64,000 bases of DNA from Rhea pennata (taxonomy: Eukaryota; Chordata; Aves; Rheiformes; Rheidae), in NCBI RefSeq assembly GCF_028389875.1, contig NC_084682.1, positions 7,202,001 through 7,266,000 of the forward strand, read 5' to 3'. Below the pieces are notes generated by a model, which had not been told where the DNA came from, ran no database searches, and saw nothing but the letters and a program-made list of their open reading frames with translations. Each line of letters begins with the position of its first letter. Positions within the stretch are counted from its first letter, which is position 1. Positions 47,601-60,800 of the stretch are shown here, piece by piece. The position numbers and the translations under genes are program-made.

Positions 47601-50600
47601 ATCACCCTTGTTGTAAAGGTGTCTAGCGGTAAGTTGGAGGTAATGTTGACAGAAACATAATTAATTTTATTTTTTAAAACTAATACCTATGTGATTCTAT
47701 GATAATATGGTATTGGAGATTTAAAGCATTGCTGTGGAGTTCTATTAAGGTGCTGTAAGTGCAGAAACCAAGGTGTTTCCCCTTATCTGGGCTTTTGGTT
47801 GTTAGGGTCTTATCACAAATTCAGCTACAGCGATCCAGTGATCTTTTGCATTTGCACAGGATTGCATCCTGTGTAGGCTTGCATCCTTCCAGATGGGCTT
47901 GCACTGGTTGCACTTGAAGGACCAAAACCTGAGTCTGCTAGTTCACTTGGTTGTTACGCAATATGACTGTGGTAGCTTTGCAGACTTTCCCCATGTGAGT
48001 TAACTAAAACTTCTAATTGCTTGTAATGGAGAATGAGTCATATATATGACTAGTTATCAGACGGGTTAGTGGCTTACTGTGTGTTAGCTGAATGCCTGAG
48101 ATACCTTACCTTGCAGAGGCAGTGGGCCAACAACGCACACACAGGCATGGTTTTTCTTAATGAGTAGTTACACTGTGGAAGCCTGATTGTAGATGAGGCC
48201 TTTAATCTCATTTTACAGATGGTCTCAAAGAGCTTGTGGCCGCCCTTTGTCACTTGGGATCTGCTGAAGAGGGTGGGGTTTTTTTCCCCATAGGAAACCC
48301 TCATTTCTTCCCAAGCCTATCTTAAGACAGACTCTTCTCCTTTGTTGCTCTGCATTTCCATGTGCAAAACTCTGCAGAGCCAGGTTTGGATGAATATAAA
48401 GCTCAGGCCTGGCTGCTTCAGACTTTTAGTATGCCTTAGACTTACCCTAAGGGGCTCTTTTTGCTGGTAACTTCAGGGTAGTGCTACTTGGGAAGCATGT
48501 CCTCCTCCTGATCCTCATGTTGTTCAAACAAAATACAATTTCAGTGTGATACCCTAGGGTTTTTCCATACTGCTGGTTCACAGGGTGGCAGATTGCTGTA
48601 GAACCCCTTTCACGCACAGCATTTATGGTGGGCAATAGGGAAGTGAGAAGGGCAGGTTTGTAACACAACTGTTGATTGCCAGAGGCTCTTTGAAGTTTTG
48701 GTCTTGTCCTCAGTCCCTAATGACTGATCTCCTCATTACTGGAATATTGCAGACTTCGATGAACAGCAAGACCACGAGATGGCAGCAGTTTAAAGCAGAA
48801 CCCAATCTGTTTAGTTAGACACCTTGTTTTGTAGCTAGTTCTCTTCTGGCTTTTATCACTGCACTTGGTTTTCCTCAGGAATGTAAATATTAGTGGAAAA
48901 ACACGAATGGAAATCCATCTTAAGCTGTGCTGGTCTTTTAATACTTGAATGACACAACCTTTCTCTCTTTGATCGTGATTTTTCACTCCTTGACCCCTTA
49001 GAGTAATTCTTAATCCATAGAATAATTATGTGGTCAATCTACCTGTGTTCTCCACATGGCTTCAGGTCAGTTGATGTTGAAAGACCAAGAGGATAAACTT
49101 GAGGAAGAGTGGTTTTCCTCAAGTTGCTAAAACAAGGCAGCTCTGAACACCAACAGCAGCCTGCAAGATCTTTCCATTTGTTTTCATCTATTCTTAAGTG
49201 AGTAACAAAGTGTGCCTTGTGGGGCACAGGCATGGCTTGCGGTGAGATAGGATGGACTGGATGATTGAAACCCCTGGCAGCAATTGCTGCATGGATGCCT
49301 ATCTGACAGGGACGCTTAAATTGTAAGTTTTCTGGGATAAGGGCTCTTCTGTTCTGCCCACCCTTCTCTCATCCCTAACCAAATAGTGTCCTGGTTTGAC
49401 TAGGTCACCCATGTATCAAAAGCAATTGGCTTGTGAGAGGGGTTCAGTGTGATCATCCCAAATGGATGCTGTTCAGTCTCCCACTTTTTTTGCCCTTTTC
49501 CCCCCACGCAGACCTTTGTATTCTCCCAGATGTAGATTGATAACAAAAATAAATGTGTTGAAAAATAGAGATTCTGCATCCTGAAGATGTTTTTCTCCAA
49601 GACCACTTCTATCAGGAAGAATTGCATTATTTCTTTTTCTTCACAGCACTAAGGAAACATGGTTCAAGAATAAAATTAGCTATAACTTGTCATCCATTTC
49701 TGCTGAAAGGCTTATATTTTTTCCAGTGACTTCTCAACTGAGAGGTTCTGCAGCAGACTGGGCCCATGTGAACTTCCCATGGAAATGCCTGTGATAACTA
49801 TGTGCAGTCTGGGTATGTTCGTAAAACGGTGATGAGACCAGTGTGGGGAGGCATGGCTGTGTTTAGCTTTAAATCTGGCTAGCTCAGATAACAACAGCCG
49901 TGAGTATGATAACACAGATAACAAAGGCAGGTTAGCAAGCAGATCGTGCGCTTGGCCTCCTTGGCAAACTCATACCGCCTTTGCTGTTCTGTGCCGCTAC
50001 TTTGTCACTGTGGCGTCCGGTGTTGCCTGGATCAAAGCCTTCACAGAGGTGGCTGTTTGCTGTTACGTTTTCATGGGCTGTGTAGATGTACAATATGCAT
50101 GGTGTCCAGGTAATGTCACATTTAACCCCATCTGCACATCCCTGTTTATTGGAAGGAATGTCATTGTGAATCAATACAGAGTGAAGTGGAATCCCATAAG
50201 CTGATTAGCAGACACACCAAATGCATGGAATATGTACTTAGATTCTTTCATTGTGTCTGTGTTTTCGTGGTATTTTTTGTTTCTTCAATGTTTAATAGCT
50301 TGCACTAAGAACAAAGTCTGAGCTCTGACATCTGGAGGTGGCTAAGTCCATGCGGATTTAATTAGAATCCCCTCCAGCAGTGCAGAGGTTCCATAGCTCA
50401 TGGACTAGGCTACAAACCTGCTGGTATCTATATCACCATGCTTTCTTATTCTCTCTCCTACTGTGACTACAAGCCAGTTATTCCTTTTGCCAGTCAGAAC
50501 TTCAGGGTGTATGTTTGGGCTTGTTTGATGACCTTATATAGAGAGGTCCTCATTTTGTTCCTTTCCTACTAGCTGGCAAGCTGTATGTTTGTCTGAGACC

Positions 50601-53600
50601 ATATCCTAAAATATGAGTCTGTTTAGAAACAGCAATGGCTCTTATCTTCTGGGCTGCCCTCTGCTGTGTAATTCACAGGAATTTTATCCTTCTTTGTTTG
50701 TGTAATAAAGCTGAGAAATGAAACCTTTGCTGAGAAACTGTTGGTGGTCTTCCAAGTCTGAATGAGACTTCCTGGAAAGCCTTGTCTGGGATATGGGACT
50801 TCTGCAGCACACCACAGGGTGGAACATTACCTTCAGAGCTGCAGGAAAGCACTTGTATCTTGTGGGGAAACCTGAACCTGTCCAGCTGTGATTTTTTTTT
50901 TTCCTCTCTCTGCAGCTAAGGTCTTATCTAGCACAAGGAGTGAACCATCTCCCCCAGAGAAGTTCATGCTCCCTGCTCATGAAGGTTGTAAGGACTTTAA
51001 AATTCATACCCAAGTGTGGAGCTAAATATTACTGGGAGTCGTGGGCTGTGCCAGTGCAGTATGTCATCAGTCTGTGATGGGGCTGCCTCCAGGCTACCCT
51101 GGATGTCTTACTAGTTGTGAAATGTTGCTCTTCTCCAGCCTAGGCATTGCAGAATAACGGCTGTCTTGAAGTGCCCCAAGCTAGTCCATCCTGGTATGAG
51201 TAAGACTCTGGTGTTCCTGTAAAAATCTGCTTGTGCTGCTGGCAGAGCTGATAATTTCTTTCGGCAGATACCTAATGTTGTTTGTGGGCTTCAGAAGGTG
51301 TAGTCTTTGTTTACCCAGTATTGCAAGGAAGGAGAGTTTTACTGAGTGACTGATGAAGCATAATGGCCTCACTTGGAGACTCTTTGTAGGGCACTCGTGC
51401 TATTACGTGAGGCTGCCCAGAAGGGAGAACAATGCTGTTTGCAGGGTAAGCAGATACCTAGAGGTAGCAAGATGGAAATGAAAGGCAGGGCAGGGACAGC
51501 TGTCCAGAACAGTGGTTATGTTAATGTATGTGTTGGGATGCTTAGGCAGCACAGGAGAACATCGGTGGAGTTTAGAAGCCAGCTTGTGTGGCTGTAGTGC
51601 AGCGGCGAGATTGCTAAGACTTAAACTGGTGGAGGAGGGATAGCTGCCGTCTGTAGCAGATTGCACAGCTGCCAGTTAGCCGCGCGCCGACTCCGTGTGC
51701 TCTGCCTGTAGGAGCCCCGTTCAGGCTTCAGGCTGAGCCCCTCTAGGTGCTTCTCCAGACAAAGGCTCCTGCGTGTCCGGCTTACCAAGCGCCGGTTGTT
51801 TTCCAGGTTGTGGTCCTGAACAGATCTGAGGGGAATTTTAAGCCTGTGCAGGGACCCAATTGTTCTGGAAGGCCCATGGATGAGAGGTGTTGGTCCTGAG
51901 CAGTTTGTATAGAAGTTGTGCTTTTCCGTATTTAATGCTAGCAGTCTGGCAGAGAGATGCAACACATTTGTACAGTAATACATGAATTCTTGTGGTGCTG
52001 CGTCTGTCCTCGCAGACCCCCCATTTATAAAGCTTAATTGACAAATTGATCCATCAGCGGCCTGTCGCTTTCCAATTACTGCTACCGGTATGCATCTAAT
52101 TTGAAAAGTGTTGGTCTTGCTGAATAGATCATTCCAGGATCTCTAATATCAATCAAGGTGCTGTGGGATTTTGTTGACATGTGTCTACATGTTACATTTT
52201 AAATCAGAACAGACACTTCTAGCTATTGACAAGCACCATTTGTCACAAAATGCTGTGGATATGATGTCTTGCTGCTTTCCCCCTCCCCTCCCCTTAGGGC
52301 TACATAAGATTCTTGATTGTGTTTAGCTGCTGCCTTGCTTTTAAATAGCCTGGCTGAATGAGAGAGAGTCCCTGTTTGCCACTGGATGGTGCCAGTGGGA
52401 ACCTCCGCAAGAAAAACTGCAAAGGGAAATGGAAAGCTGGGAGAGAAACCTTCCTAATACGTGATAGGTGCTTGATGCTGAGGAAGAAAGGTTGTAGCCA
52501 GGCTGGGATGAAATGAGCTCAGGTCACAGCACGTCCTGGTAGGAGACACATGGTGTTGCAGACCCTCAGTAGCTTCGTGCAGAGCTTGGTCTCTTACACT
52601 GGGGGCTCAGTCACAGCAAAGAGAAAGCCTTTGCATTTGAGCCATGCCTGCATACCTTCTTACAGTCCTACCAGAAGAAGATAATCTGTCGGAGCAAGTA
52701 AGGCTTCCTGTCTTATATTGGACATGATTTGGAGAACAGGACCCGTATTTTGGTCTACTGCAAAGTAGCGTTTTTCAGCAGCATCTAGTAGGAGCACAGG
52801 AGTGCCAGAATCAGTTTGGGCAAGCAGGCCGTGGGATGCATAACATTTTGCCATTGTCTCCTCCGAATAAATCATTCTGCTTTTGCCAAAAGCAAACAGG
52901 AGGTCTTTTTTCAGGACCCAGTCACATACTGATCACTTATCCAGCACTTTGGTTCCAGAGTTCTAGGCACTGAAGTACTGAAAGTAGTGGGAGATGAATA
53001 ACTTATGGAGAGCCCTGGAAATCTATCAGAATAAAGGATAAATTGCTGAGATGTTACTTCCCCAGACTGTGCTTGGACCAGGGATGAGTTAGCCTCCCAA
53101 AGTTTTAATTTAAAGCTATACACACATTGCATGCATAAGCAGTATCAGAGAATTTTACAGGCTCTCTGACTTGGCTGCTTCTCCCATTTTAGTAGTTTAT
53201 AGACTGTTCCTAGGAGAGCAAAGTGACAGGAGTGTTTGTAGAGACAAGAGGTATTTAATATGGATAGAAGAACCTGTGACGTTTGTATGGAGTAAGGTTC
53301 TTATACTCAGGTGAGCAAGCTTACCTTTTTGGGTACTTGTTAGGGACCTTTCAAGCACAAGCCTTCATAGGGCCACTCACGTGCACAGCCACAGACAAAT
53401 ACGCGTCCGTGCAGATGCCCGTAATACCCCGTTTGGATGGCTGTGCTTGATGAAATGAACATACCGTGCACGCTCAGCACGCTGGTCGAGAGTGTCAGCA
53501 CCTCTTGCTGTTCTCGGCACATGGTGCCTGGCTCCCTTGAGGAGAGCAGCCTCCACTGTGTGGTGATGGCTGCCTTTCCTCAGCTCCTCTTAATTTTTCC

Positions 53601-54867
53601 TCTTTTTCTCCATTTCCCCTTCATCTTAGTGGGATGACGAGTGGAAGGTTTCTGTTTTGAGCAGCAGAACATTGTATTTCGTTAGCTGCGTTACACACTT
53701 GGTTTAGTTTCCAATTAGCCTGGGATGCTAGAAAAATCAGATTACTTTGACCATTTGGCGTTCTAGATCTGCCTAGCTCCCCTCCTGCCCCCCTAGCTTT
53801 TCCGTGTGGGTTGATAGACAGACACTCAGGTTTTTACCTACCCCCTTTCCTCCTTGTTGATGTATTTTTATGCCATTTGCTCTGAGCTAAAGGTTTGAGC
53901 TGCCAGAAGGAATAACTGGCAAATCAGCATTCCTACCTCTGCAACTTTCCGTGGGATTCGATCTGCTCTCTGGCTGCAGAGGATTTGTCTGTAGATGGAT
54001 TTAAAAATGTTGACTTTTTTTGGGGGGGGTTTGTGGTTTTTTGGTTGTTTTGTTAAATTTGTAATACAGTTTACTATATTTTTTTTTAAGAGATTGTGAG
54101 GTTTAATTACCCAGATCCTAGTGACACTTCTGAGAATCTTGAGTTTTGGGGGAAGTTCCAGTCAAAGCGGGTTTATTGTCATTCAGCTCAACTGGGCTCC
54201 AAAGCAATGGTGCTGTGACTGCATTTGAGTAATGCTGAAACGTACCCAGAGTGAACTGATTTAAATCAGCAAGCCAGGGAGCTCTGGTGATTATTATTAT
54301 TTGTTAATCTTCAATCTGTTCTACGTTTGTACTTTCCAGTTATTTTTTTAGGCTGACTCTCACTGGTTGGCATGTATTGACTTGCGGTTAAGAATACTAT
54401 CTTTAAGCTAAGTGAGGCGTTTTACCATGCATAGTTCCCTATATACACATCTTTATTAAGTGATTATGTAATACACAGTATATTCCTTAATTACTTCTTT
54501 TTAATTTTTTTTTAAGAGAATGGTGATTTACTCATCGTTTACTTCATTAATCTTTGTCTCAGATTTGTGTCATGATGCATTTGGATATAAATGTGGAATT
54601 ACTTTGCAAAATTAAGGTTGTCTTTTAAAGCTGATTCTGTTCATTAATTCTTTTCACTCACAGATAGAGGCTAGTGGGTTGACCTGTTTCTCATTATTTT
54701 TGAGAACTTGCTGGAGGTTAGTTCCTTGTCCTTTTTTGTCTCCTCTTCCAATCTGTGAATTAAGTCATCCAGCTTTCAGTTGGTTTCTCATCAAACTGAA
54801 CTTGTTATATATTTTGAAAAGCAGAAAGTACATTCAGTCTGCAAAAGAAACTCTTAGATGTAGGATT

Positions 54868-54899
<32 letters not shown>

Positions 54900-57800
54900 C
54901 TCAGCCAAGGTATGGCCCTAACTGTTAAACTTCTAGTTCCCTGATCTGGCTTTTTAATTTTGTCCTATACCAGATGCTTTAGCTTTACTTCTAACATATT
55001 CCGCCAACAAATACATCGTCATTGCTGTGTACTGTCATGGTAAAGAGAAACTGCTGTGTAACTTGTTTTATCACTTTGTGCCTTTTACTTGCTGTTTAAT
55101 GCAGCTAGACTTCATTAAGGAAGAAATACCAGCTGAGTTGAGGACTTGAGATTTATTCTTGAAGACAGAGATTTTCTTTGTCCAAGTATTGCTGAAGCCA
55201 ATGGATGTTAGTAACACGTTGCTACTTCTTATGGCATTATTTCTTTCTAAATATTGCTAATGGTATGTATGGGACTGCCACAGTATACCAATTGGTTTAC
55301 CCTGTGATCTGATACTTGTGTTGGGGTTAACTGGGTTCTGAACAGATTTTTTTAAACCGATAACCCTTAGGATCCTGAAATGTGGACAGCCCTTCAGTCT
55401 TTGTTTGCATGTCACCTGAGCTATCATTTAATGAGAGCTGTCAGCAAAACAGGAATATTTGTGTACTGGAGTGAAACTATGCAGTGGCCGCTTCATGTTA
55501 TTCTATCTTCCTGTCTTGTAAGGAAGCCAGTGGCAGCGCCAATGAGGAGAGGTGAGCATGCATACTTGAACCAGTGTTTATGTTGGACTGATTCCTGAAA
55601 TCTGTTTGCATTTCAACTGTGCTGCTGCGGCATGTAAAAAGCCTTGAAGATGCTAATTATTTTTGTTGGCATACCATAATATATCAATGTGTTCAATGTG
55701 AATCGCCAGCAAGTACTTTTTTTAAAATCGATGTCGCTTAAACTTTGTTGAAGATAAGTCGCCATCCCCTTTTGCTTCATTTATCATCTTATCTCTGAGT
55801 TAACAGAAGCACTGTTCCTCTAAGGTAGGAAGTGAGGACCGGCTGCATTTATAGACTTCGAGTCTACCGATCCCAGTCAGTGTGGCAGAAGTGAGCTGCC
55901 GTCTCCTATAGGACCACCCCTTCCAGCCCTTTTTCTGAAATGCTCAAGGACACCGTAGCCCATATGCTGACCAATCTGTCTGCATCTTGCCATCTCATCC
56001 TCTTTTCTTATGAATGTTTTTAATGAGTATCTACCATACACTTGATTTAGTGGGTTGTGCTTTGGTGTCTCCTGCTCAGCTTTGCCTTGGATGATTGTGC
56101 CTGTGTTGCCTTGCTGGTTCCTGAAAAGAGCCTGCAAAAGTAAGACTCACTCAAAGTCAGGTTTCTGGGTTGGAGCTGCTGCGTATTGCGGTAACAACAC
56201 AGCTGTGCGTCCTCCTCTTGTGGCAAATACAAAAAGTAATAGATTTGACTTAAACTGCAAGGAAAGATTTAAGCGCGACTGCTTTAACTCATACTTGCCC
56301 CCGGGCTTGGAGTACCCACATGGCCTACTTACTACAACTAGGGTAGTGCCTGGCAGCTTGAGTTCATTTGCCAGAATTCTTCCCTATTTTTTCTTAGTGC
56401 AGTTATCAGGTCACTCTCTGTGATGCTTTGACTCTCACTTTTTTTCTTATTGCTTCAAAATGTTTTCCCCCAGACTTCTTTTCAATAAGTACCTTTTCAT
56501 AATGGCTTCAGACTTCCAAGTTGCTTTTATGGCTTGTCTTTGCTTCCGAGTTTCCCAAGTTTAATGAAATTAAAACTGTCTTTTACTTCAATTTTATGCT
56601 GAGTGTCACATTAACCATTCTGGAATTAGGCAAATTAAGTAATGGAAAGAGTAAGCAGCAATGTTAATAAGTTACTCATTAAAGCAGTACAGGAAGACAG
56701 CAGTTCTGATTGCTAATGATTTCAGTGACAGAAGGCTCATTCAGCTAATGAAATTCATAAAATCTTGGATCAAAATCCTATCTCTGACCTCTAGGTGTGA
56801 AATGCAAAACAATCAACATTGCTCTGCTTGAACAGTGACTTTGGAATATATTGGCTTAATGACAAGTAGTGATGGGAACAATGCAGAAAATTTCTTGATC
56901 GCACTGTTCTTGTTTACAGTGTACTGCACTGAAAACCTCTTTAGTCATCCAAAGAATCAGAAGATTTTAGATAAGGTATTTCTATGCATTAATCTCACAG
57001 GAAATAATGTCAGAAATCTTCATTTTAATAAGTTTGCACTGGTAGTTTGAGTGGACATATGATGTAAGTCATAAAATATATCATGAAAATGACTTTATTG
57101 AGTATATCAGTTTTGTATGTCAGACTTGAGCTTAACTTCCTGCTTTACTTAGTGTGTGTTTAAACTAGTGAAGGATTTTTGTGTCTACATTCTGCAAATC
57201 TTCTATTTATGTCTATGTATTCTGCAACATCTCTATTTTAAAAATCTTCACATGTCATCTGTTAAAATAGCTTTTGAATTTGAGCATGGAAGTAGGAATT
57301 AGAAATTTGTGTTGCACTCCCACTTCTCAGACTTGTCGGGTTGGACTCTTGACCTCCTCTCATCTTCCTGTCATCCATACTTAGATAAGGGAAGACCTTA
57401 TATAGTCTTAAATACAGCAAGAATATTTTCTGTGACGAGCTGTGTTGCAGTGCTTGCTTTGAAAGGACTCTCCAAAGTACCTAGCAGACAAATGGATACT
57501 ATGGAGACAACTTGTAATTGAGATACGGCTTGTTAAGGATTTATCAAGAGAAGCTGTTTTAGGGAGCTATATTTGCTTTCAATCTGGGTGACCTGGCAGG
57601 ATCTCCATGGAGCTAAAGGCCTGGTGTCTGACATCCTTTGGTGCAAAGGAGACAGTTCTCGTGTCTTCGGTTGCATTGAGCCATGTGACGTGGGGTTGCC
57701 AAGGGGAATTGGGCAAGAGGCATCCATTCCTGAATAAATAGGGTAACTGGTGGTTTTGAGACCTTGACTATATCAGTCAGTTGAACATTTTGTGGAAGCT

Positions 57801-60800
57801 GGGGGGAGATGAGGCTTACTTGAAGCTAATCAGAGTGGAAGTCTGAAGCCTGCAGGAAGGTAGGATATTCTGCTTGTTCCATGGGGGCATGCTCTGATGT
57901 CCTCTCCAGGTTCCTCATAGGCAATGGCTCTGGGAAGTACTGCCTCTTCTAAGGTACTGGGCCCAGACTCCAGCGCAGTCCAGAGGAGCATTTTGTCTTT
58001 GACAAAAATACTTTCAGGTTGGGATTTCTCTAGAGAAATGCTCTTCACACCCATGCTGGCTTTTGAATGTTTCCTAGGTTGTCAGCAGGCATCTCCAGCT
58101 GTGCTGCTATTCTTGCCCTTCTTCCCTGAGAGACTCTTCTTATTTCAGCAAAGAGTAACTAGCAAAATTACAGTCAAGCATTGGGCTGTCCAGGTTGTTT
58201 GTGCAGTTGTTCTGGGCCTTGAAGGCCCTGATGACTGCCGTGGTTGCTGCTGCATAGCTGATAGTGAGCCAGGATCTCCATTTTTCCCTTCTGTAACCAG
58301 TGCTAAGCCCAGGTTAATGCCCACCATGCCACCAATGATGTGCTAATGAAGAATGCATCTGCTTGTCTTTTCTTCTCCCAGGTGGTAGCAAATGCTGTTG
58401 CTGCCTTATCTGAGATCAGTGAATCACATCCTAACAGCAACCTGCTGGATTTGAACCCTCAGAACATTAACAAGCTACTGACAGCCTTAAATGAGTGCAC
58501 AGAGTGGGGCCAGATCTTCATCCTGGACTGTCTGTCCAACTACAATCCCAAAGATGATCGTGAAGCTCAGAGGTATGTTTGTTCCTGCTGGTGGGTATGT
58601 TTTCTTACCTTTTCCCTTTTAAAAGGATAGGTTGTATGGGAGCTGGCACTGCTAAGAAGAATCAGCCCAAGACCAAACCTATAACAACAGCTGACCCATC
58701 TAAAAGCCCTGTTTGGAGGATTTTGTGTTTTAAAGCAGAATTTTCAAATCTGGCTTTGCTATGTTGAGAGGCAATAAACCCTTATAGGTGTGGGGGTTCT
58801 TCACAGAAGCATTTTCCTTAATGCTTTAGGTAGGAGACTATAATATTTTTTCCAACTAAAAGTTAATCTGTGATATCATAGAACAGAGAATAAAGAAGGA
58901 TTTTTTTTAAATCACTCTAAAATCTCACTTTTACTTATACCTTGAGCTGCAATGATTAAAGCTGCATACAGAGAGCTTATTATGTTTAAGTAACAAGGTG
59001 TTAATTTCTGCACTTTGGGTCTCCTCCTGATCTGTGTCCAAAATCACAGAGAGTCAGATTATGTCCCTAAGGGGACAAGGAACCAGCAAGGAAAATTGCT
59101 TGGAGCTGGGGAATTCTCAAGCTTGCTATATTTCTTTTAAATAAAGGGGGAGAAGGACATGAACCTACATGAAAGATTCTGGACAGGCCTCTCTTTTCAA
59201 AGGATTTCCTCAGTGAGTCTTTTTCTGAGACAGAACAGATAAAAACAACCAAAAAAAGGAACCAGATTAAGGGATGGGAGAAGAAGAGAGAGAAAGTCTG
59301 CTAGTAGTCTTGCTGAATTTTTTTTTTTTTATTTCTCCCCCCACCATGACTTGTACCCTAAGATCTTGTGCCAGAAGGCAGCTATTAATGAGTGCTAGAA
59401 GCCTACAGAGATCCCCCAGAGTGCCAGGCCTGTATTATCCTAGCTTTGTCAGAATAGGACTGCTGGTTTGAACAACTCTGAACATGTCCCAGTTCCTCAT
59501 ATTTCATTCCTCTGAAGAGTGCTGTATAAGACAGGAGGGGCAGTAACTGCTCTTACTCGTTTGTATTGAGTTTGGCTCCTAGAGCCCTCATCGTACTTAC
59601 CTTCCTTCAGAGAGGAGAATGAAAACATCTAGTTTTATGTAGTGTTACAGTAAGGCTGGTGTCACTACCCCTGTGCATGGGTAAACTGAGGCATAGGAAG
59701 ATGAAGCCAGGTGACCTTGAGTGGTGGCAGCTGGGGGCTGTCCCACCTGGACTAATTTTCAGATTCAGATGCTCTTCATTTAGCCATGCTGCTTCCCCTC
59801 CATGGTGGCTGAAAGCAAATCTTCTGGAGAAAGAAACTTTAGGGAGGAGGCACAGATGGGAATAAGACTGTTCTGGGTTAGCAATATGCAAGAGGGGGTG
59901 GGAAAAAACTTGACAGATGCTATAAGAAAGACCATATGAACCCAAACTTCCTTTCTGCCTGAGGTGGGTTGTCTAGGATGTGCCTGGTTATAGCATCCAC
60001 CGAGGCAATGGTAAAGCTGAGACTTGGTGGATATATTTAGGTCACTCTTTCCCTATCCCTTCAAGGTAACAGAAACCTTTTCTTCCAGAAGCAAATGGTT
60101 GAAATGGCAGCAACCTCGAAACAAGCTAGAAGCATCTATTGCCCCCAAATGATTATATGGGAGATAAAGTGTTTTTCTGGTAGTGGTTATGTTAAAACTG
60201 TGTTTGTAAGTGACAGATGAGATCACAGAAGTAGGAGAGAATACCGTGAGGGAAAGGCAGAAAAAGCTAATAACTGAATGTCTGTTGGGACTGTAATGCT
60301 GAGAGCAGGGAGAGTTTCTGAGCTAAGTGTGACAGGAGGGAAAGTTGAAGCTGTGTGAGAAATCATTTTTGTTTACTTCCTGCTGTGTTCAGGAAAGCAG
60401 ATTTTTTTCTGTTCTTTATAAATAAAACTAAATCAAAGAAGTGCCTGAATTGCCTGAAGAAGCTGTCTTCAGCTCCTTCTCTCAATATGAACTGCATACA
60501 ACTTCTTAAATACAGATAAGATCTGAAATATTTGATATTCTGAAATAAACGTGAAGCCTCTCATGCTTCTCTATCTCTAGTATTTGTGAACGGGTAACAC
60601 CTCGACTGTCTCATGCCAACTCAGCGGTGGTGCTGTCAGCAGTGAAAGTCTTGATGAAGTTCCTGGAGCTTTTACCCAAGGACTCTGACTATTACAACAT
60701 GCTGCTAAAGAAACTTGCCCCTCCACTGGTTACTCTGCTGTCTGGTGAGCCTGAAGTTCAGTATGTTGCTCTGAGGAACATCAACTTGATTGTGCAGAAA

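Larger units (their letters stand above)
44804..58381 (+). other. 13.6-kb AP2B1 intron
   Basis: Holds no recognised gene. It does hold a MIR-like SINE remnant (48176-48260), a 30-T run (54870-54899), an AT-rich homeodomain-motif cluster (52021-52110) and several minus-strand open frames with splice-like edges (44951-45143, 46566-46753, 49046-49233, 52660-52875) that could not be tied to a known family. Confidence 0.5.

Noticed and set aside
54900-55200. Possible processed retrocopy attached to the 30-T run
   Set aside because: No recognisable gene body or target-site duplication was seen next to the tract.
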